Assembly (NCBI RefSeq): GCF_016863335.1
Contig: NZ_BOOR01000038.1
Span: forward strand, 1-64,000
Direction: 5' to 3'
Origin: Planotetraspora thailandica
GTDB taxonomy: Bacteria > Actinomycetota > Actinomycetes > Streptosporangiales > Streptosporangiaceae
DNA: 64,000 bases
Part shown: positions 49,918 to 56,990 of the stretch, in pieces
Position numbering within the stretch: the stretch's first letter is position 1
Layout of the letters: the number at the start of each line of letters is the position of its first letter
Translations under genes and position numbers: made by a program
The notes under the pieces: generated by a model
Seen by the model: the letters and a program-made list of their open reading frames with translations, nothing else
Told to the model about the DNA's origin: nothing
Database searches by the model: none

Positions 49918-50002
49918 GGGACCTCATCACGCCACGGCGAACGGGAGCAGATGCCCTTATATAGCACCTGATCAGGCCAGAAAAGATGATCTATGTGAAT
50001 GA

Positions 50003-50080
50003 GTATGAGATGAAACGGGCAAATGCCCCATTTGCGTACGGCGGAGCCGTACTAGCTTGTCGTGAAATTTCATCTCATAT
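50003..50080. ncRNA. Candidate structured element, three-way-junction pattern
   Basis: Outer arms TATGAGATGAAA (50004-50015) and TTTCATCTCATA (50068-50079) pair over 12 bp. Inside, CAAAT/ATTTG (50020-50034) and GTACGGC/GCCGTAC (50036-50052) form two adjacent hairpins. The whole could fold as a closed three-way junction in RNA, or act as nested palindromic operators in DNA. It lies between the divergent SRPBCC and serpin genes. I recognise no known RNA family. Confidence 0.45.
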
Positions 50081-50176
50081 CGTGTCTTGCCTGCTCGATG
50101 GCAGCCGGGAAACAATCCCGAGGCGACAGGATTCCACTGCCGTGAACCTGCCTTCAGGCCGGTACGTCAGAGGGTT

Positions 50177-51469
50177 ATGCCTATCGATGCGTCTGGCCGA
50201 ATGCCGCGGCGGCGGTTCTTGGCGATTTCCCTGCTCGCGGCCGCCGCGGCGGCCTGCGGTACCGGAGGTGATTCACGGGTGCTCACGGTCGAAGGAGTGA
50301 GCCGCGAGGTTCCGAAGAACGCTCCCGTCGCCGAGGTCGCACGGGGAGTGACCGCTTTCGGCTACGCACTGTACGAGAAGACGGCGCAGGCGACGGTCAA
50401 CACGGTGATCTCGCCGCTGAGCATCGCGTACGCGTTCGGCATGGCCAGGGCGGGAGCTGCCGGCGCCACCGCGTCGGAGCTGGACAAGGTGTTCGGTTTC
50501 CCCGCCTCGGGACCGCACGCCGCGTTCAACGCGCTGATCAGGCAGATCGGCACGATCGACGGTCCGCCCCCGGCGCCTGACCGCACGGCCGTGAGGGACG
50601 CACAGAGCAGCGAGCCGAGCGCGCCCGTGGTCGGGATCGCCAATGGGCTGTTCGCGCAGCAGGGCATGCCCGTCAAGCAGGACTTCCTGCGCACGCTCGC
50701 GTCGCAGTACGGCGCCGGCGTGCGCACCGTTGACTTCGGCAAGGATGCCGCCGACGCCATCAACGCGTGGGTCGACGAGCAGACCGCGGGACGCATCAAG
50801 AAGCTGTTCGAGCAGCTGGACCCGGCGACCCTGCTGGTCATCGCCAACGCCGTCTACCTCAAGGCGGACTGGGAGCACGCGTTCGTCGACCCCGCCGAGG
50901 AGAACGCCGCGTTCACCAGGGCCGACGGATCCACGGTGCGAACGAGGCTGATGCGTCAGACGACCGACCTGCGGCACGCCTCCGGCTCGGGCTGGCAGGC
51001 CGTCGAGTTGCCGTACGCCAAGAGCGACCTGGCCATGTGGGTGCTCGTGCCCGAGCGAGGCGCGTCCCCTGACGGACTGCTCAAGCCGGACACCCTGCGC
51101 CAGGTGGCAGCCGGTTTGCGGACGACCAGCGTCAGCCTTCACCTGCCCCGCTGGAACTTCGGCACCGACCTCGGCCTGGAGGAGCCGCTGAAGAAGCTGG
51201 GGCTGAACGCGGTCTTCGACGGCGCCGACTTCTCCGGCATCGCCGACAACCTTTTCATCAGCCAGGCGGTCCACCGCGCGAACATCACTGTGGACGAGTG
51301 GGGGACCGAGGCCGCCGCGGTCACCGGGCTGGCGTTCGCCGTATCCGGTCGTCTCGGCCCGGACACCGAGGTCCGCGCCGACCATCCCTTCGCGTTCGCG
51401 ATCATGCACCGGCCCACGTCGACGCCGTTGTTCATCGGCCACGTGGCGAACCCGGCCGCGTCGGCCTGA
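50177..51469 (+). CDS. Serpin-family protease inhibitor, lipoprotein
   Basis: A ~430-aa serpin. The N-terminus is a twin-Arg-containing signal with a lipobox (MPRRRFLAISLLAAAAAACG), so it should be anchored on the outer face of the membrane. Serpin landmarks are NTVISPLSIAYAFGMARAGA, VIANAVYLKADWEHAF, VELPYAKSDLAMWVLVPE and the hinge DEWGTEAAAVTG. The reactive loop and the closing RADHPFAFAIMHRPTSTPLF complete the fold. The small-residue hinge suggests a true inhibitory serpin. The ATG at 50177 or 50201 could be the start. Bacterial serpins are uncommon; the target protease is unknown. Confidence 0.92.
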   Translation: MPIDASGRMPRRRFLAISLLAAAAAACGTGGDSRVLTVEGVSREVPKNAPVAEVARGVTAFGYALYEKTAQATVNTVISPLSIAYAFGMARAGAAGATASELDKVFGFPASGPHAAFNALIRQIGTIDGPPPAPDRTAVRDAQSSEPSAPVVGIANGLFAQQGMPVKQDFLRTLASQYGAGVRTVDFGKDAADAINAWVDEQTAGRIKKLFEQLDPATLLVIANAVYLKADWEHAFVDPAEENAAFTRADGSTVRTRLMRQTTDLRHASGSGWQAVELPYAKSDLAMWVLVPERGASPDGLLKPDTLRQVAAGLRTTSVSLHLPRWNFGTDLGLEEPLKKLGLNAVFDGADFSGIADNLFISQAVHRANITVDEWGTEAAAVTGLAFAVSGRLGPDTEVRADHPFAFAIMHRPTSTPLFIGHVANPAASA

Positions 51470-51564
51470 AAAGGCCATGAGGCACGGCCGGGGGTTCCGG
51501 GTGGTCGAAAGCGGGCGCGCTAGGGTCGGAAAGATCTCAGCGCGACGGTAGGAAGGGGCTTGTC

Positions 51565-52503
51565 ATGGCGACCATGAAAGCGATTCGTCAGCACGAGTTC
51601 GGTGGGCCGGAGGTCCTCCGCTACGAGGACGTGCCCCGCCCGGAACCGATCCCGACCGAGATCCGCGTGCGGGTGCAGGCGACCAGCGTCAACCCGGTCG
51701 ATTTCAAGACACGGTCGGGGCGCGGCCCGCTGCGCACACCGCCGTTCACGGTCGGCTGGGACGTTGCCGGCGTCGTCGACGAGATCGGCGGCGGCGTCAC
51801 GCGTTTCAACGTGGGCGACGAGGTGCTGGGCATGCCGTGGTTCCCGCGCGAGGCGGCGACCTACGCCGAATACGTGACCGCGCCGTCCCGCCATTTCGTC
51901 CGCAAGCCGGCCGCCATGAGCGTCGCCGAGGCTGCCGCGCTCCCGCTCGCAGGCCTTACGGCCTGGCAGGCGCTCGTCGACACCGCCGGGGTGAGTGAGG
52001 GGCAGCGGGTCCTCATCCACGCGGCGGCGGGCGGTGTCGGGCACCTCGCCGTCCAGATCGCCAAGGCGCACGGCGCCTACGTGATCGGCACGGCCAGCCC
52101 GGCCAACCACGAGACGCTCACCGCCCTCGGCGCCGACGAGCTCATCGACTACCACACGACCCGGTTCGAGCAGGTCGTGAGCGACGTCGACGTCGTCCTC
52201 GACCTGATGGGCGGTGAGACCGGCCTCCGGTCGCTGGGGGTGCTGAAGCCGGGCGGGCTCCTCATCGAGATCCCGTCCAGCGCAGCCGCCGACGTGCTCG
52301 TCGCCGCGGAGAAGGACGGCGTGCGCGCGACCGGTTTCCTCGTCGAACCCGACCAGGTCGGCCTGGAGGGGCTGGTCAGACTTTTCGAGGAGGGAAAGCT
52401 AAAGATCATCGTGAGCAGGCGCTTCCCCCTCGCCGAGGCCGCCGCCGCCCACGAGGCAGCCGAGCGCGGGCACTCGCTCGGCAAGATCGTCATCACCGTG
52501 TGA
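51565..52503 (+). CDS. NADP-dependent quinone oxidoreductase-like protein (zinc-free MDR)
   Basis: A 312-aa medium-chain reductase. The catalytic domain opens MKAIRQHEFGGPEVLRYEDV and has the segment ATSVNPVDFKTRSGRGP. The nucleotide-binding motif is LIHAAAGGVGHLAVQIAKAH. Zinc-ligand Cys residues are absent, placing it with quinone oxidoreductases and enoyl reductases. GGAAGGGG precedes the ATG. A bulged hairpin follows the stop. The substrate is unknown. Confidence 0.9.
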   Translation: MATMKAIRQHEFGGPEVLRYEDVPRPEPIPTEIRVRVQATSVNPVDFKTRSGRGPLRTPPFTVGWDVAGVVDEIGGGVTRFNVGDEVLGMPWFPREAATYAEYVTAPSRHFVRKPAAMSVAEAAALPLAGLTAWQALVDTAGVSEGQRVLIHAAAGGVGHLAVQIAKAHGAYVIGTASPANHETLTALGADELIDYHTTRFEQVVSDVDVVLDLMGGETGLRSLGVLKPGGLLIEIPSSAAADVLVAAEKDGVRATGFLVEPDQVGLEGLVRLFEEGKLKIIVSRRFPLAEAAAAHEAAERGHSLGKIVITV

Positions 52504-52511
52504 GAGTTCGC

Positions 52512-52547
52512 AGGGCCCGTCTTCCCGTGCCCGGGGAGGTGGGCCCT
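52512..52547 (+). terminator. Hairpin terminator after the oxidoreductase gene
   Basis: AGGGCCC and GGGCCCT close a stem whose interior CTTCCC and GGGGAG also pair. The sequence closely resembles the hairpin at 63767-63807. Confidence 0.6.
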
Positions 52548-53001
52548 TCCGCTTCGGTCGGCCCGGCGGCGCCTTCGGCGTGAGGTCGCCCGAGCGCGTG
52601 GGCTCTGGGGAGACACACAGGGTGTACGGCGCGCTCCCCTCCGCCACGTATTTGTCCGCATGGGCTTCTACGACGGGCATTTTCGCGTTGATTCTCTTTT
52701 CTTAAGATTTGCGTCAGAAGCGCGTCATATTCCCTGTGAACCGCCCCTGACCGGCCGGATATCTCGCCGGTGCACATGTGGCAGCGGTCACTCGTGAGCC
52801 CGTTTTCCGACAAGGCGGGTTGACCTGCAGAAACGAACACAGTGCGGATGGAACGGCATTCCCGTCGCTGGAGCCAATCGCCCATCTGCTGTTCACCAAA
52901 TGGCTATCTAGTCACACATATCAGGACATCCATTACCAGTTCACTTCCCTCGGCGAGGCATGACTACTGCTCGCGCTTGACACTGTGGGGAGAGAGCACG
53001 C
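52548..53001. other. Upstream region of the pst operon, no gene seen
   Basis: About 450 bp without a supportable gene. Short open frames on both strands lack ribosome sites and family features. The last ~120 bp contain PHO-box-like half-sites, annotated separately. Confidence 0.6.
52891..52945 (+). promoter_or_regulatory. PHO-box-like half-sites upstream of pstC
   Basis: GTTCACC (52891-52897) and GTTCACT (52939-52945) match the GTTCACC unit bound by PhoP in Streptomyces. They are 48 bp apart rather than in the usual 11-bp tandem, so phosphate control is likely from context but not proven by the sites. Confidence 0.4.
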
Positions 53002-54033
53002 ATGAGTTCCGCAGACGCGGTGCCCGGCAGGCCCTGGAGGGGCCGGCGACGGCCGGACCGCGCTGCGCGTCGGATCGATGCCGCGCGCGGATGGGGCGAC
53101 CGCATCTTCCGGTACCAGTTGACCGCCTCCGGGGTCGCGGTACTGGCGATCATGGCAGCGGTGGGAGTGTTCCTGCTGCTGAGAGCCACCCAGGCGCTGA
53201 AGGTGAGCGGCTTCTCCTTCCTCACCACGGCCGACTGGCAGCCGGACGTGCATCTGTTCGGGATCGCCGCCGTCCTCACCGGGACCGTGCTGATCGCCCT
53301 GGTGGCCGTCGTCTTCTCGCTGCCGCTCGCCCTCGGAACCGCCCTGTTCATCTCGGAGGTCGCGCCACGCCGGCTGCGCCGGACCCTGATCTCGATGGTG
53401 GACCTGATGGCCGCGGTCCCCTCCGTGGTGTACGGGTTGTGGGGGCTGTTCTTCCTCCAGCAGTACATGGTCAACCTGTCGCGCTGGTTGTCGACCTGGT
53501 TCGGGTGGATCCCCTTCCTGAAGGTGGACGGCGCCGGGGCCGGCCAGCCTCTTGACTCCGCCAGCGTCTACACCGCCTCCACCTTCATCGCCGGGCTCGT
53601 GGTCGCGCTGATGGTCACGCCGATCCAGTGCTCGGTGATGCGGGAGGTCTTCTCACAGGCGCCGGCGGGCGAAAGGGAGGGCGCGTACGCGCTCGGCGCG
53701 ACCCGCTGGGGCATGATCCGCGCGGTGGTGCTCCCGTACGGCCGCGGCGGGATCATCGGCGGCACGATGCTGGGTCTCGGCCGAGCCCTGGGTGAGACCA
53801 TCGCGGTCTACCTGATCATCTCCCCGGTGTTCGTGATCCAGCCGCACATCCTGCAGACCGGAACCAACTCGGTGTCCTCGCTGATCGCGCTGCACTACGG
53901 AGACTCCTCCGACTTCGGCATGTCGGCGCTGATGGCGGCGGGACTGGCGTTGTTCGTGCTCACCCTGGTGGTCAACTTCACCGCGTCGTCGATCGTGGCA
54001 CGTTCCAGGTCCGGCGCGCAGAGCGAGGCATGA
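53002..54033 (+). CDS. pstC: Phosphate ABC transporter permease PstC
   Basis: A 343-aa inner-membrane permease. A charged ~40-residue N-terminal tail is followed by six hydrophobic segments. The family pattern includes LMAAVPSVVYGLWGLFFLQQ, the cytoplasmic EGAYALGATRWGMIRAVVLP and LGRALGETIAVYLII. GGGGAGAG precedes the ATG. It is the first gene of a seven-gene rightward run; PstA starts 1 bp after its stop. Confidence 0.95.
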   Translation: MSSADAVPGRPWRGRRRPDRAARRIDAARGWGDRIFRYQLTASGVAVLAIMAAVGVFLLLRATQALKVSGFSFLTTADWQPDVHLFGIAAVLTGTVLIALVAVVFSLPLALGTALFISEVAPRRLRRTLISMVDLMAAVPSVVYGLWGLFFLQQYMVNLSRWLSTWFGWIPFLKVDGAGAGQPLDSASVYTASTFIAGLVVALMVTPIQCSVMREVFSQAPAGEREGAYALGATRWGMIRAVVLPYGRGGIIGGTMLGLGRALGETIAVYLIISPVFVIQPHILQTGTNSVSSLIALHYGDSSDFGMSALMAAGLALFVLTLVVNFTASSIVARSRSGAQSEA

Positions 54034-54034
54034 G

Positions 54035-55315
54035 ATGACCGTCACCGAAGAAGCGCCCAAGGCCTCCGCGGCCGATCCTGTGCCCGCGCCCGCCACCGTC
54101 CTTCCGTCCAGGGAGCCCGCCGAGGTGCCTCCGCAGCCGCGGCGGGTCGGCGGCACCACCCGCTCCGACGTGCTGGCGCTGTGCGGCGCCGCGGCGTCGG
54201 GGCTGAGCATCGCCCTGCTGCTGTTCGGCAAGATCGCGCCCCTGTCCGGGACCGTCGGTTTCGTGGTCACGGCGTACGCCGTCTCTCTCGTGATCTACGC
54301 GGTGCTGGTCGGTCTGGACCACGACGGCCCAGCGGTCCGCGACCGGGTGATGACGGTGGTGTTGTGGTCGGCGGCGGCGGTGCTGTTCATCGCGCTCGTC
54401 CTGGTGATCGGCTTCACCGTGTGGCGCGGCCGTGATGCGCTGCCCCATCTCAACTTCTTCACCCAGGACATGCAGGCCGCCGGCCCGCTGGACCCGCTGA
54501 CCCTCGGCGGCATCACGCACGCGATCCTGGGCACGTTGATCATGATCACGATCGCTCTGGTCATCACCGTGCCGCTGGGCCTGGCCTGCGCGGTGTACCT
54601 CAACCAAATCCGGGGCCGCTTCTCCCGGTTCGTGCGGACGATCGTGGAGGCGATGACGGCGCTGCCGTCGATCGTGGCCGGCCTGATGATCTACGCCACG
54701 TGGATCCTCATCCTCGGCCAGGAGAAGTCCGGCCTCGCGGCCGGCTTCGCGATCACCGTGATGATGCTGCCGATCGTGATCCGCGCCGCCGACGTGGTGC
54801 TGCGCCTGGTCCCGGCGAACCTCACCGAGGCGGCCGAGGCCCTCGGCGCCCCGCGCTGGCGCACCGTCTGGCACGTGGTGCTGCCCACCGCCCGCTCCGG
54901 ACTGGCCACCGCCGTCATCCTCGGCACCGCGCGCGGCATCGGGGAGACCTCTCCGGTGCTGCTGACCGCGGGATACACCGCGGCGCTGAACGCCGACCCC
55001 CTGCACGGGCCGATGGTGTCGCTGCCATTGGCCGTGTTCACCTTCGTCAAGTCCCCCGAACCCACCATGATCGCCCGTGCCTTCGGCACGGCCGTGGTCC
55101 TGATGGCGCTGGTCCTGGTGCTCTTCGTGATCGCCCGTGTCCTGGGCGGCCGCGGGCCCGGCCAGCAGTCCAAGCGCCAGGCACGCCGCGCGGCCCGCGT
55201 CTCCCAGCGCGACGCGCAGCGATTCGAGCAACGCCGCCACCCCGTCCTGTTCCTGCAGCCCCACGAGGCGTCTGCGAGCGCGGACACCGATCCTCGTACC
55301 GGAGAGAACCTCTGA
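54035..55315 (+). CDS. pstA: Phosphate ABC transporter permease PstA
   Basis: A 426-aa permease, longer than usual. The first ~130 residues add three extra hydrophobic segments before the core. The core shows MTALPSIVAGLMIYATWILI, EAAEALGAPRWRTVWHVVLP and ARGIGETSPVLLTAGYTAAL. A basic C-terminal tail of ~45 residues follows the last helix. The TGA overlaps the ATG of the next gene by one base. Confidence 0.94.
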   Translation: MTVTEEAPKASAADPVPAPATVLPSREPAEVPPQPRRVGGTTRSDVLALCGAAASGLSIALLLFGKIAPLSGTVGFVVTAYAVSLVIYAVLVGLDHDGPAVRDRVMTVVLWSAAAVLFIALVLVIGFTVWRGRDALPHLNFFTQDMQAAGPLDPLTLGGITHAILGTLIMITIALVITVPLGLACAVYLNQIRGRFSRFVRTIVEAMTALPSIVAGLMIYATWILILGQEKSGLAAGFAITVMMLPIVIRAADVVLRLVPANLTEAAEALGAPRWRTVWHVVLPTARSGLATAVILGTARGIGETSPVLLTAGYTAALNADPLHGPMVSLPLAVFTFVKSPEPTMIARAFGTAVVLMALVLVLFVIARVLGGRGPGQQSKRQARRAARVSQRDAQRFEQRRHPVLFLQPHEASASADTDPRTGENL

Positions 55316-56979
55316 TGCTCCGCCACGCCCATCCCACGGCCCATCCCGCGGCCCGCACCGTGGGCCTGCTCACCGCGCTGCTCGCCGTCCTCGCCTCGGT
55401 GCTGATCGGGCCCGGCGCCACGACGGCGTCGGCCGCGCCCGGCTACACCCCGATCGCCGGCGCCGGCTCCTCCTGGGCGGCCAACGCCGTGGAGCAGTGG
55501 CGCAAGGACGTCAACCAGTACGGCATGCGCATCAGCTACGCCCCCAACGGCTCCTCCGACGGCCGCCACCAGTTCCTCAGCGGGACCGCCGACTTCGCGG
55601 TCTCCGACATTCCGTTCCAGAGCCACCCGACCGACGGCTCCGCCCCCGAGAATCCGGCGTCCGGCAGTTATGCCTACATGCCGATCGTGGCCGGCGGCAC
55701 GGCGTTCATGTACCACCTGACCATCGGCGGCAAGAAGGTCACCAACCTGCGGCTGTCCGGGGACGTGGTCACGAAGATCTTCACCAGGGCCGTCACCTTC
55801 TGGGACGACGCCGCCATCGCCGCCGACAACCCCGGCCTGAAGCTGCCGCACCGCGCCATCGTGCCGGTGGTGCGGTCGGACGGCTCGGGCTCCAGCGCCC
55901 AGTTCAGCCTGTGGATGTCCACCCAGCACAAGACGCTGTGGCAGGCCTACTGCCAGAAGGTCCACCGCGCCGGCGCCTGCGGTGAGACGTCGTATTACCC
56001 GACCGTCCCCGGCATGATCGCCCAGTCCGGCGACCTCGGGGTGGCCGGATACATCGCGCAGGGCTACGGCGAGGGCGCGATCGGGTACGTCAACTACTCC
56101 TACGCGCTCAACGCGCACTTCCCGGTCGCCAAGGTGCTCAACAACGCCGGGTACTACACCGAGCCGACCCCCAAGAACGTGGCCGTCTCGCTGCTCCAGG
56201 CGAGGATCAACACCAACAAGAACTCCGCCGACTACCTCACGCAGGACCTCTCGAGGGTCTACACGGACACCGATCCGCGCAACTACCCGCTGTCCAGCTA
56301 CTCGTACATGATCCTTCCGCTGAAGGTGCAGGGCATCTTCACCGTCGCCAAGGGCAAGACCCTCGGCGCGTTCTCGTACTACTTCATGTGCCAGGGGCAG
56401 CAGAAGGCGCCCGATCTCGGTTACTCGCCCCTGCCGATCAACCTGGTGCAAGCCGGTTTCGACCAGATCCGGCGCATCCCCGGCGTGCAGGCCCAGAGCA
56501 TCAACATCAAGGGCTGCAACAACCCCACATTCAACTCCGACGGCAGCAACCGGCTCGCGAAGACCGCTCCGTACCCGAGTGCCTGCGACAAGAAGGGCGT
56601 CACCGCCTGCAACACCGGCAGCGGCGGCGCGACCGGCTCGGGCGGCGGGGGCGGCACGGGTTCGTCGGGCAACTCGGGCAACACAGGCGGCGGGACGAAC
56701 GGCACGTCCGGCAGCGGGACGGGCAGCACCCCGAGCCCAAGCGGTGCCGCGGTCGATCCCGCCACCGGCCAGACGCCTGGCGGCGGTACGGGCACCTCGG
56801 CCGGCGGCACGACCACCGGCGACGGAACGGTCGTTCTGGCGGAACCCGTCACCGTCGCCGCCGAGAGCGGCTGGAGCAGCACCGAGACCCTGACGCTGCT
56901 CATCGTGCTGAGCCTGCTGGCGCTGGTCCTGCTTCCCGCCGTCGTCGCCCGGGTGCTCGGCTCCCGGAAGAACTCGTGA
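55315..56979 (+). CDS. PstS-like phosphate-binding protein with C-terminal membrane anchor
   Basis: A 554-aa secreted binding protein. The signal peptide ends near residue 41 (GATTASAAPGYTPIAGAGSS). The PstS-type phosphate pocket is suggested by GAGSSWAANAVEQW, NGSSDGRHQFLSGTADFAVS and VRSDGSGSSAQFSLWM. Residues ~430-500 are a Gly/Ser/Thr linker, and the C-terminus is a membrane helix followed by basic residues (LLIVLSLLALVLLPAVVARV). Typical PstS is a free protein or lipoprotein of ~350 aa; anchoring by a C-terminal helix is unusual. Confidence 0.88.
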   Translation: MLRHAHPTAHPAARTVGLLTALLAVLASVLIGPGATTASAAPGYTPIAGAGSSWAANAVEQWRKDVNQYGMRISYAPNGSSDGRHQFLSGTADFAVSDIPFQSHPTDGSAPENPASGSYAYMPIVAGGTAFMYHLTIGGKKVTNLRLSGDVVTKIFTRAVTFWDDAAIAADNPGLKLPHRAIVPVVRSDGSGSSAQFSLWMSTQHKTLWQAYCQKVHRAGACGETSYYPTVPGMIAQSGDLGVAGYIAQGYGEGAIGYVNYSYALNAHFPVAKVLNNAGYYTEPTPKNVAVSLLQARINTNKNSADYLTQDLSRVYTDTDPRNYPLSSYSYMILPLKVQGIFTVAKGKTLGAFSYYFMCQGQQKAPDLGYSPLPINLVQAGFDQIRRIPGVQAQSINIKGCNNPTFNSDGSNRLAKTAPYPSACDKKGVTACNTGSGGATGSGGGGGTGSSGNSGNTGGGTNGTSGSGTGSTPSPSGAAVDPATGQTPGGGTGTSAGGTTTGDGTVVLAEPVTVAAESGWSSTETLTLLIVLSLLALVLLPAVVARVLGSRKNS

Positions 56980-56990
56980 GGACACCTACG

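Noticed and set aside
52714-52963. 61-aa frames on both strands upstream of pstC
   Set aside because: They have no ribosome site and no recognisable composition or motif, and they overlap the promoter region with PHO-box-like sites.
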